DNA from: Triglochin maritima
Taxonomy: Eukaryota > Streptophyta > Magnoliopsida > Alismatales > Juncaginaceae
DNA length: 64,000 bases
Assembly: GCA_963682175.1 (NCBI GenBank)
Contig: OY821787.1
Span: forward strand, 16,284,501 to 16,348,500
Reading direction: 5' to 3'
In this document: piece after piece, positions 35,777 to 45,516 of the stretch
Layout: each line of letters opens with the position of its first letter
How positions within the stretch are numbered: the first letter of the stretch is position 1
Notes under the pieces: model-generated
Seen by the model: only the letters and a program-made list of their open reading frames with translations
Told to the model about the DNA's origin: nothing
Database searches by the model: none
Position numbers and translations under genes: made by a program

Positions 35777-35834
35777 ATTGGTGGGGCCGGGTTCTCCCCG
35801 GCCGGGAGCGGGATCCACCCAAGAACGACCTAAA
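35777..35834. other. Copia-B TSD copy and GC-rich continuation of the filler
   Basis: ATTGG (35777-35781) is the second TSD copy. It is followed by a GC-rich stretch with GGGCCGGG...CCCCGGCC inverted arms, not found in other LTR copies here. It joins onto the Copia-C array at 35835. Confidence 0.55.
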
Positions 35835-36117
35835 CGGTCGACCGGACACGTCTCAACCGATAACAGGGAATTTTCATTTGTTCGGAACGGTCGACCGAAT
35901 CTATCGGTCGGTCGACCGAACATTGCGATGAAATATTTTATTGTTGCGAACGGTCGACCGAAACTTGGTTCGAACGGTCGACCGAACCTCCAAACGGTCG
36001 ACCAGTCCAGACGCTTTCTGCAGAATTAATTTAAGAATTAATTAGATCATGCATGGAATTGGTCAATAATTGATTTAATTCGTGGCTGAGATTATTTGTT
36101 AGCAAATAATGGATGGT
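35835..36117 (+). repeat. Copia-C 5' LTR, second part
   Basis: Array copies of CGGTCGACCG (35835-36003) are followed by LTR sequence up to GGATGGTTA. There the LTR jumps into leader sequence homologous to about 29395 of Copia-B, so the LTR 3' end, primer site and most of the leader are deleted. Confidence 0.82.
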
Positions 36118-36260
36118 TATATTGCAATTGATAGGATCTTGGATTACTGCATTTACGGACAAAATTTTATTTGCAGTATTTACATTTATATTCGATATAT
36201 ATGTATGTATTTTAAAACATAAAATTGACATTAAAATCCTGTGTAATTTATTTTGTAGAA

Positions 36261-39200
36261 ATGTCTAATATCCAACCAATTGTGCGATCTATGATCGAAA
36301 AGAATCCTTTGCAAAATGATGGCTCAAACTTCATGAAATGGAAACTCAATCTTAATATCGTGTTGAGGTTTGAAAAACTATCTCATATTTTGGATGGTGA
36401 AATCCCAAAAATAAATGAGAAGGCAACCGGTAATAAGAAAGAGGCGATAACCAAGTGGGAAGACCAAGAGAACCAAGTTCACGGTCGAATGTTGGCATCC
36501 ATCGGTGACTCGCTTCAAGCGAAATACATGGATTCAAAACCCAAGAAGACCATGGAAGCTTTTACAAAGATGTTCATGGATAGTGCCCGAAAGGAGCGCT
36601 ATAAGACCACCATCGCACTCACAAGGTGCCACATGGCGGAAGGAACATCGCTATCTATGCATTTTCTCACGATGCAAGGATACCTTGAGAAATTGTCGAA
36701 GCTCTCCTCCAATGCCCAAGGACATTGCCAAAGATCTGATTCTTGGCTCTCTAGCCTCGTCCTTTAAGGACCTTTTGATGCACTATCATGTGCATGAAAA
36801 AGGGGTGAGTCTTGAGGAGCTTCACGACGCTCTCAAAACGGCAGAAGTTGACATGGGCAAGGGTCGGGACAATCACGTCCTAGCCGTCCATGAGAGGAGC
36901 AAAAAGATCAACAAAGGTGAAGGCAAATTTACCAAAGATACGTCAATCAAGAGCAAGGGAGTAGGAAGTGCTCATAGGAGTGCCTCAAAAGGGGAATCTT
37001 TCAAATCTCCAACTCCGAACACGGAGTGCTTTCACTGCGGTGAAAAGGGACACATCTGACCTAATTTCCCCAAGTACAAGGAAGACCTTGAAAATTGGAT
37101 GATTGAACGTAGGCGCCCGAGAAACGCCGTAGGTATGTCTGTTGTTGAGATAAATTTAATCACATCTGTCCTTGATTTGGTAATGGTTACCGGATCTTGT
37201 GCTCACATAATTTTGATGTGTAGCTATTGAAGGATAGGAAGAATCTCGTGGAGAACGAGATGATATTGAAGATCGGAAATAGTACAAGCATAGCTGCGAT
37301 TGTACAAGATTCTATGGAACTTCAATAGTCTAGTGATTTAAATTTGTGTTTTGAAGAATGTTTATTATGTGCATTCGATTAGCAAGAACTATTCTGTATC
37401 ATGTTTTGGATATGGATAACTTAGTATATATTTCTAATTCTTGCTTGTCTATATCGAAGAATGGAATTCTCTATGCAAATGCATTCGTTTGGAATGACTT
37501 CTATTTGCTTCAAATGAATAATAAACAAACTCAAACAAACAATAACAAAAGGAACTAAGATAACTCACGTGAATGATACAATCTTGTAGCACTATCGGAT
37601 TGGTCAAATAAATGACTAAAGACCTCTCAAGAAGAAAGGAACGAAAACGAATAACTAATTGGATATGATACATTCTAATGTATATGGTCCGATAAGTACA
37701 AGTGCAAGAGACGGTTTAAGGTACTTCATTTTGTTCACGGAAAACTATAGTCATTATGGCTATATTTGTCTAATGGGAAGCAAAAGTGAATTCTTTGACA
37801 AGTTCAAGGAATTCGAGGATGGAGTAGTGAACCAACTAAACAAGAATATCGAGTCTCTATGAAAGGTTCATAGGGGTGAGTGCTTAGTATACCTAATTTG
37901 ACTCATTCCTAAAGTAGGAACATGATATTGCTCGACATGGTTCGATCAATAATAAGTCAATCTAAATTGCCTATTTACTTTTGGAATTATGCACTACAAA
38001 TAATGACAAACTCACTAAATAATGTTCCATCCAAATCCGTGGAGAAAATGTCTTGTGAGCTATGGAGTTGAAAGACACCTACGCTCGACTCTCTCAAGAT
38101 TTGGGGTTGTGAGGTATACATCAAGAAATTGATGTCGACCAAGCTTCAACCAAAAGCGGATAAGTGCTTCTTTATAGGTTGTCCTCGTGTGACAAGATGA
38201 TACTACTTTTGGTGTATCACCTCCAATCAAAAGATTTTAGAGAGAAATATGGTTTTTCTGAAATTTCTGGAAAAGAGAGAAAAGTAGTGGGAGTAGAGTT
38301 AAGCTTGGGGAAACTCAAGATACTCTACAAGTTCATGATATGACTGTTGCATTCAAAATCATGAAGGCCCAACCGAGATTCATTTGGTTAGTGGGAGCAT
38401 GAGCGAGAGATCCTTACAAGAAATTGTGAGAGAATCTCAATCATCCCCACCAAGTGTGCGTTTGAGAGTCGAACATGAACCTATTCCTCAAGAAATTGTG
38501 GAAGAAGTTCGAGAGACACGAGAAGAACCAAAAGAAATAAGGTCAATGAGGGAAAGGAGGAAACCCAATAAGTATGTGGGACTTCATGAGATCATGGTAC
38601 TAGATACCAAAGATCCCTCGACCTTCCAAGAAGTAATGGAAAGAAAAGACTCCAAACTATGGTTAAAGGCCATGGAATCCGAAGTAGAATCCATGTATGA
38701 TAATCAAGTATGGAACTTGATTTGCCTTCCTCAAGAGAAAATATCATTTGGTATAAATGAGCTTTTAGGAGGAAGATAGACATGGATGGTAACTTGACAA
38801 CCTACGAAGCAAGGCTTGTAGCAAAAGTTATACTCAAATTTAAGAAATTGACTTTGATGAAATTTTTGAGAGGTTGCCATATTAAAAATCTATTCGGATT
38901 ATGCTCACTACTACCGCATTTCACAATTGTGAGATATGGAAGATGGATATCAAAATGGCGTTCCTTAAACGGGAACTTGGAGGAGGATATGTACATGGTA
39001 CAACGTCAAGGTTTTGATGATCCAAATAATAGCGAGAAGAAATGCAAGTTTCGAGAATCCATTTATGGATTGAAGCAAGCATCGAGGAGTTGGAGCAAAC
39101 GCTTTGACGAAGAGGTGAAGAAGATTCACTTCATTCGAAGTAAAGGAAAACTTTGTTGATACAAGGAGATTAGTGGGAGCCATGTAGTACTTCTGATCTT

Positions 39201-39992
39201 ATATGTCGATGACATATTGCTCATGAGCAATCATATACCTTAGCATTAGCAAACGAGAAATTTCATTGAAATCGGCATTTTCAATGAAAAGAAATGGATG
39301 AGGCTCAACACATATTGAGAATCAAGATACATTGAGATACATCCCGTAGACTCATTGGCTTTAGTCAACGTGCATACATTGACAAGGTTTTGGAAATGTT
39401 CAGGGTGAACAATTCCGATATGGACAATGTGCCAATAAGTATGAGTATAGGTGTGCAACTCAAGGAGTCTCAACGTGCTCAATCACGCAAAGACTTGGAG
39501 TACATGAAGGTATCCCTTATGCTTCGGCAAAAGGAAGGACCATGTACACGATGACTTGCACAAGACTCAATATCTCGTATGCTCTAAATGTGACAAGAGG
39601 TCACCAATCCAACGCAAGTCCTAATCGTAGGATTGCGGTCAAGAATATTCTGAAGTACCTTAACCAGACTGAAGATAAGGTTCTTGTTTATGGAAGTTTC
39701 ACAAAGGAGAAAATAGCCGAGGGCTATTTTGATGCAATTCTCATAGGGATTCTTTACTAGGAGGTTGGAATGATGATGCGTCATCATTATCGAAGGTGGA
39801 GGTATGAGCTAGTGTAGTTAGGAGTAATATCACTACAACCAACTCAACCACCATCGAAAGACAAAATAAATAAATAGGTGGACACAACAGTAACACAACT
39901 GATCCATTCAATAAACCTTCATACCAAGCTAAGAGACGAAATATATTTCGAGTCCATAGATCCGAGGATCCATGTGGATTGACTTGATAGGT
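36261..39992 (+). pseudogene. Copia-C gag-pol, heavily decayed
   Basis: It starts MSNIQPIVRSMIEKNP at 36261. Gag continues in two overlapping frames (36261-36767, then to 37059), revealing a frameshift near 36705. The zinc knuckle is CFHCGEKGHI followed by a stop, and its last Cys is Phe. The protease catalytic Asp is Val (VMVTGSCAHI). Integrase, RT (YVDD still visible near 39204) and RNase H segments remain recognisable but are broken by many stops, shifts and small deletions. It is homologous along its length to Copia-B and Copia-D and is the most degraded of the three. Confidence 0.88.
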
Positions 39993-40075
39993 GATTTGGG
40001 AAGGTTACCCTAGTTATTAATGTTTTATACATTGAGAATGTATGTGAAAGAAAACTTTGATAACAAGTGGGAGAT

Positions 40076-40635
40076 TGAAGGGAATGTGTTCTAAAAGTTT
40101 TACTTTTAAATGTCAATTATTATGAATTGAATGAGAAATCATTTTGTTCCTTGTTTATGTTATTCGTCTTTTAGAAGTGTTAAGGAAGAGGCTCTTGGTC
40201 CTTAACCGTAGAGCTCTAAAAGGTAATAGTTTACATAAAGAAAAAGATATTCGCAATCATGGTAATTAACATGAGACATTAATTACCGAGTTCAGATTGT
40301 CGTGTTGGTCATAGATCATTGTAGCTCTACAAGTGAGTGATAACACGGGTACACAATAGAGAAAAATATTACTTTTGTATACTGAATGGACCTAATAAGC
40401 AAAATATTATAGAAATGTGTTTCTGTGTCATTAATATTTTACTGTGTTCTTGGTCCTTTAGAGAACTTCTAGGTATGAAATTTGAAGCCCATGTTTGTTT
40501 TAATAAAGTTTTGAAACTAGTTATTGAAACAAACTGATGCATGCATGAAACAAATCATAGAAAAATTGTAATTGATCCTTATTGTGCATAAAAATTTCGA
40601 AAATAAATTTGTACAATTAAACTAGAAATCCTACA
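40076..40635 (+). repeat. Copia-C internally deleted LTR
   Basis: It starts TGAAGGGAATG and follows the LTR to GGTCCTTT near 40460. It then jumps to the LTR end (AGAGAACTTCTAGG) and finishes at CCTACA 40635. About 1.5 kb, including array and TATA box, is missing; the junction shares a TTTA-type microhomology. Confidence 0.85.
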
Positions 40636-41368
40636 GTAGTATCAGAGCTTAGGGTTCAATATTCTAATGATTTGAAACTATAAATAAATTTAGTTTACCA
40701 TCTAGGGTTCGAACAATTCGATTTTCCGGTTTTTCGGTCTTTAAATGTTTTGTTGGAATAATTCTTTGTAATAATTCGTTTTGAATGTTTTAAGTGGTTT
40801 AAAACAAGCTATGTAATTATTAGAATTATGATTTAGACATAAGTCTAACTTGCAATGATTTCGTTTTAAGCATAAACAATTGTTTTGTAAGAGAATCAAC
40901 AAAACCGAAAAACTGCGGTTCGTCTTTCCTTTTAGGAAATTGGATGGACAGCGGTTCAAAATTATTTTTGAACTTGTGAATGGATGAAAAACATTTTTAA
41001 TGGATTTCAAAATGTTTTTCAAAGAATTGTTTGAGATTCTAGATGATTGATAAACTAGGTTGTATAGTTTATAGCAATATTGCGTGCATTGATGCTCGAG
41101 TTGTCTTTGCAGGAATTGTGAGTTTATATGTTCCAAATCAGAAACTATGAATGTATGTAATTATTATTATACATGAGCTTATTTATATGTAAAAGCCAAA
41201 TTCTCTCTTTCTATCTTTAGATAATTGCATTGCATTTGAGAGGTATTACATAGGACTTGCACTAGTCGGTTTTTATCGAATGTGAGGGGCATGTTTATTT
41301 TCTGTAAAATCTACATCTCCGGTGCAAGAGGAGGTCGCCGCTGTAGCGCATCGATCGAGGATCGAGGA
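40636..41368 (+). other. Second leader segment of Copia-C
   Basis: A primer-site-like GTATCAGAGC lies just after the deleted LTR (about 40639-40648). Leader sequence homologous to 28025-28755 follows, ending at the GATCGAGG microsatellite. A leader after the apparent 3' LTR implies a tandem LTR-internal-LTR-internal-LTR structure that later lost most of its second internal region. Confidence 0.8.
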
Positions 41369-41674
41369 TTCTAAACCCTATTGGAGATTGAGAGGCTAGC
41401 TCTTCTCTCTCTAATCTTGTTTAGAGTTTGGTGAATACTCGGAGGCATCCGGCGCAGCGACAAGCATCCTCAACGTCTCCGGATCATCAAGAAGTTTTAG
41501 AGAACTTCTAGGTATGAAATTCGGAGCCCATGTTTGTTTTAATAAAGTTTTAAAACTAGTTATTGAAACAAACTGATGCATGCATGAAACAAATCATAGA
41601 AAAATTGTAATTGATCCTTATTGTGCATAAAAATTTCGAAAATAAATATGTACAATTAAACTAGAAATCCTACA
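41369..41674 (+). repeat. Copia-C terminal LTR fragment
   Basis: This is the last ~306 bp of an LTR (from CTAAACCCTATTGGAG to CCTACA), joined to the leader at a short GATT microhomology. It provides the right end with TSD ctgca. Confidence 0.85.
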
Positions 41675-41679
41675 CTGCA

Positions 41680-42430
41680 GGTGTGATACAGAGGATCGAG
41701 CTTCCGGAGTGGAAATGGGAGCATGTGACAATGGACTTTGTCATGGGTTTGTCGAGGACCAATCGTTCGCACAATGCCATATGGGCGATCGTGGACAGTC
41801 TAACGAAGATTGCTAATTTCCTGGCTACTCGAGTGACTGTATCTTTGGAGGCCCTGACGAAGCTTTGCAACTAGGAGATTGTCAGGTTGCACGGAGTTCC
41901 AGTGTCTATCATCTCGGATCGGGACCCTCGTTTCACTTCAAGATTCTAGGAGAGCTTGCATAAGGCGATGGGGACGAAACTAAAGTATAGCACGACATTC
42001 CATCCTCAGACTGATGGGCAGTCGGAGAGGTCGATTCAGATCCTGAAGGACATGCTTAGTTAGGGCATGCACATTGGACCTTGCATAGAGTTGGGACAAT
42101 CATCGACCGTTGGTAGAGTTCGCCTACAACAATAGTTATCACGCGAGCATTAGCATGTCACCGTATGAGGCTCTGTACGTTTGACCTTGCCGTTCAACTT
42201 TTTGTTGGAGTGAGTTAGGAGAGAGGCAACTGCTGGGGCCAGAGATCATGTAGTTATACTCTGATCGCGTGGACCTGATTCAGCGCATATTGGTTGCAGC
42301 TCTAGACCGGCAAAAGGGCTATGTAGATAGGAGGCGTCGAGAGTTGCAGTTCTAGATCAGTGATCACGTTTTCTAAAGGTTTCCCCTGCGAAGGGTGTGA
42401 TGAGGTTCAGATGGAAGGGGAAGCTGAGTC
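41680..42430 (+). pseudogene. Gypsy-1 integrase core remnant
   Basis: It resumes the Gypsy-1 frame after Copia-C: GVIQRIELPEWKWEHVTMDF with the first catalytic Asp in MDFVMG, then IISDRDPRF (second Asp) and TDGQSERSIQ (Glu). Stops and shifts occur from 41872 on. The C-terminal part ends at KGVMRFRWKGKLSLRY-type sequence near 42430 and runs into the 3' LTR remnant. Any chromodomain, the polypurine tract and most of the 3' LTR are deleted. Confidence 0.85.
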
Positions 42431-42436
42431 TGAGAT

Positions 42437-42573
42437 ATGTATGTCTTTATATATTGTCGAGTTAGTCTGTCTTGTATGTTTGTTTGTAACTCCTTCGGTT
42501 GTCGCGGAGGTGTCTGATCGCGACACTTGAGTTCATTCCTACTGTGCATACCCGTGGAATCGGGGGCATTACA
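42437..42573 (+). repeat. Gypsy-1 3' LTR remnant
   Basis: It matches the last ~136 bp of the 5' LTR (from about 21016) and ends GGGGGCATTACA. It is fused to integrase coding DNA at an ATGTATGTC junction. Confidence 0.87.
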
Positions 42574-42578
42574 TAACT

Positions 42579-45200
42579 GGTCCTCAGAAACTAAACTTTG
42601 GTAATACATGTCCCTTAATGAAAAATAATAGCCAACCCTTTTCACATTCTGATTCTTGTTCTACTACACCTTTACAATGGATTTTTGCTGATTTATAGGA
42701 CCCTATCCTACAGTTTCCACGTCTGGTTACACTATTATGTCTCATTTTTAAATGATTTTAGCAGATATACATGGATTTTCCCGATTATTTTAAAGTATGA
42801 TGTTTTTCAAACTTTTCAAAATTTAAAATGCAAGTAGAAACTTATTTTTCTACCAAAATAAAGTCTTTGCAGAGTGATTGGGGTGGTGAATTTCAATATG
42901 TTTCTACGTTTCTTGAAACTCAAGACATTTTACATAGAATTTCTTGTACCAATATTCACCAGCAAAATGGTACGATTGAACGAAAACAAAGACACATAGT
43001 AGATACTGGCTTAACTCACTCCTCTGTCCCTAATAGTTTTTGGGTTGAAGCTTTTTCTACTGCATGTTTTTTGATCAACGGCTTACCAAGCTCTGTTTCT
43101 AATAATAGTTCTCCATATATACCAGAAACTCTTTGGTTGGCCACCTGATTACAAACGTTTTCGAGTTTTTGGGTGTCCCTGTTATCCATGTTTACGACCT
43201 TATAATTAAAATAATTTACAGCCACGATCCAAACTTTGTTATTTCTTGGAGTCCCTCTCATAAAGGGCACAAGTGTCTGCACGTTTTATCTTGTCGTACT
43301 TTCATTTTTCCTAGCGTTATTTTCAATGAAAACCATTTTCCCTTTCATGATGAGCTTATTAATAAGGATAAACGAGTATCTGGCAGTAGAACCTTGAGTT
43401 CATCTACCATACATGCTCCACCTATCTCTAACATAGTACCTCTATCTGCTCCAGCAGTAGTGCCACCCACTACCCTTAATCTTCCTCACGCCACCCAGAC
43501 ACAACACAACACCCTAATCATCCTACATGTACCTCTCTTGTTACAGCCTTAGACACACCATCAGAACCAGCTCCATCAACTGCACCCTCTTCTTCACTAG
43601 CTCCTCTAGAAGCGCAACAACCACAATCTCACCCTATGACAACCAGGGCCAAGGACCACACTAGAAAACCCAAACAATTCACTGACTATCATGTTTATAC
43701 CACCACCAAATATCCACTTCCCTCCACCTCCCTTTCTGACACTGAACCCACCTACTTCACCACTGCTGCTAAGGATGGTAGGTGGAGACGTGCTATGTCT
43801 GATGAGTACAATGCTCTGATTTCCAATGGTACATGGTCGTTAGTCCCATCTAGCTTTGCTTCTAATGTACTAGGATGTAAATGGGTGTTTAAAATCAAAA
43901 GACATCCCGATGGGTATGTTAATCGTTATAAAGCTCGTCTAGTAGCTAAGGGATATCACCAGGAACCTGGGTTAGACTATTATGAAATTTTTAGTCTTGT
44001 TGTCAAAGGTATCACCATTCATGTTATTTTATCTATTACCCTCTCTAAACAATGGTCTATAAGACAATTAGACATCAACAATGCTTTCTTACATGGTGAC
44101 CTGCAAGAAGAAGTTTATATGTCCCAACCACCAAGGTTCACAAACCGAAACCTTCCCCAGTATGTTTGTCGCCTACACAAATCTCTATATGGCTTAAAAC
44201 AGGCACCACATGCCTGGTTCAAAAAATTGGCAGACAAAATGCGATCTTGGTTTTATTTCTTCTAAATCTGACAATTCTTTATTCATTCTTAGAACAGGTG
44301 TCCACATCACCATTACGTTAGTTTATGTTGATGATTTATCCTAACAGGCTGCTCCAGTTCGGTGATGGATCAGATTATATCTACTCTTAACTCCTCTTTT
44401 TCTCTTAAAGATCTTGGTTCATTACATTATTTTTTAGGAATTGAATCACAATTTACAGATAAAGGCTTATTTCTCTGTCAACACAAATATATTAATGATC
44501 TCTTACTTAGAACTAAAATGGATAAAGCAAAACCCATTTCTTCACCAACATGTTGTAAAACTAAACTTTCTCGTTATACTGGTGAGCCTAAAAGTGATCC
44601 CCACCTCTATCGAAGCACTATTGGTGCACTTCAATACGTCACCATTACGAAGCCCAAAATAACCTATTCACTAAACAAAGTATGTCAATTGATGCCAATC
44701 CAACTATGGAACGCATCCTTCGCTACCTCAAACACACTATAACATATGGCCTACCCTTCCACAAAATATTGGTGAACCTTCGTGCGCTACATGTCTTTTA
44801 TGATGCAGATTGGGCCGGGGACACTGATGATTGTCGCTCCACCATCGGATATTGTGTCTTCCTTGGCCAAAATCTCATCACATGGAAATCCAAGAAACAG
44901 TCTACTGTCGTCAAATCCAGCACCGAAGAGCAATATCGCGGCATCTCACATGCAACGTCTGAACTAGCATGGGTCCAAAATCTTCTTCTCGAAATTGGCT
45001 TCCCACAACATCATCCACCCACACTTTGGTGTGACAACTTAGGCACAACGTACCTAGCTTCCAATCCAATATTCCATGCACGAACCAAGCATGTGAAGAT
45101 CGATTTTCAGTTCGTCAGGGAATGCGTTGCAACAAAACAACTACAAGTAAAGTTTGTCAGGATCAAGTAGCAGACATCTTAACCAAACCACTCTCCTGCT
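42579..45200 (+). pseudogene. Copia-A integrase-RT-RNase H remnant
   Basis: This continues the pol broken off at 9784. Integrase shows LQSDWGGEFQ (second catalytic Asp) and NGTIERKQRH (Glu) in the frame 42828-43148. A linker rich in Ser/Pro/Thr follows. RT (43636-44265) has WVFKIKRHPDGYVNRYKARL, the catalytic RQLDINNAFLHG and KSLYGLKQAPHAWF; YVDD lies near 44325 just before a frameshift. A further block (44362-44742) has KDLGSLHYFLGIE. RNase H (44682-45170) keeps DADWAGDTDDCRSTIGYCVF and WCDNLGTTYLASNP and is open for 162 codons. At least four frame breaks make the polyprotein non-functional. Confidence 0.88.
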
Positions 45201-45264
45201 GCTGATTCGAGCTGCTTCGCTCAAAGCTCAACGTGGCCAATTCCCCGATTCGCTTGAGGGGGCA

Positions 45265-45511
45265 TGTTGAGGACCAAATCCCAGACTGTTTATTACATAC
45301 AAAGGCGGACCATTAAGCCCAAATATCTCAAAACAATATATTCCCACATTATTCACACTTGTAATTTTAGACTTTAGATTAGTCTCATATTGATTACTGT
45401 AATTTTTACACTATACAATTCCAGTATAAATAAAATCATCTTTCTCTCAATTAACCAAATTGAGAAGAGATCATCTTTCATGTTTTAAGATATTTCTCTC
45501 ATAATTCAACA
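45265..45511 (+). repeat. Copia-A 3' LTR
   Basis: 247 bp, preceded by the polypurine-like GCTTGAGGGGGCA (45252-45264) and followed by TSD aggaa. Confidence 0.93.
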
Positions 45512-45516
45512 AGGAA

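Larger units (their letters stand above)
24627..41674 (+). mobile_element. Copia-C: decayed Copia element of the B/C/D family, containing Copia-B
   Basis: The element begins TGAAGGGAATG at 24627 and ends AAATCCTACA at 41674. The perfect TSD is ctgca (24622-24626 and 41675-41679), and the Gypsy-1 frame resumes seamlessly across it. The 5' LTR is present in two blocks separated by odd DNA and by Copia-B. The gag-pol at 36261-39992 is heavily mutated. The 3' end has an unusual LTR-leader-LTR arrangement. By number of lesions it is older than Copia-B and Copia-D. Confidence 0.9.
17679..42573 (+). mobile_element. Gypsy-1: Ty3/Gypsy retrotransposon, interrupted by Copia-C
   Basis: The 5' LTR starts TGTAAGACCC at 17679 and the residual 3' LTR ends GGGGGCATTACA at 42573. 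An exact TSD, taact, flanks the element (17674-17678 and 42574-42578). Excluding Copia-C, it is about 7.8 kb. The order is LTR, tRNA-Met primer site, gag, protease, RT, RNase H, zinc-binding H2C2, integrase; RT before integrase defines Gypsy. The long LTR and RT motifs ([20 protein letters not shown]) resemble the Tekay/Del chromoviruses, but the region where a chromodomain would lie is deleted, so lineage is an inference. All frames contain stops. It lies 37 bp after CACTA-1, inside Copia-A. Confidence 0.93.
7270..45511 (+). mobile_element. Copia-A: LTR retrotransposon holding nested CACTA-1 and Gypsy-1
   Basis: The LTRs are 7270-7515 and 45265-45511, both starting TGTTGA and ending ATTCAACA. 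They are flanked by an exact 5-bp TSD, aggaa (7265-7269 and 45512-45516). Removing CACTA-1 and Gypsy-1 with one TSD copy each leaves about 5482 bp, a normal Ty1-copia length. The order is LTR, primer site, gag with zinc knuckle, protease, integrase, reverse transcriptase, RNase H, polypurine tract, LTR; that gene order (integrase before RT) defines Copia. The LTRs differ at roughly 30 positions by eye, so it is an old insertion, as expected for the outermost shell. The coding region carries many stops and frameshifts and is inactive. Confidence 0.95.

Noticed and set aside
36505..37059. Independent gene in Copia-C
   Set aside because: It is the second half of the Copia-C gag, read in the other frame after a frameshift.
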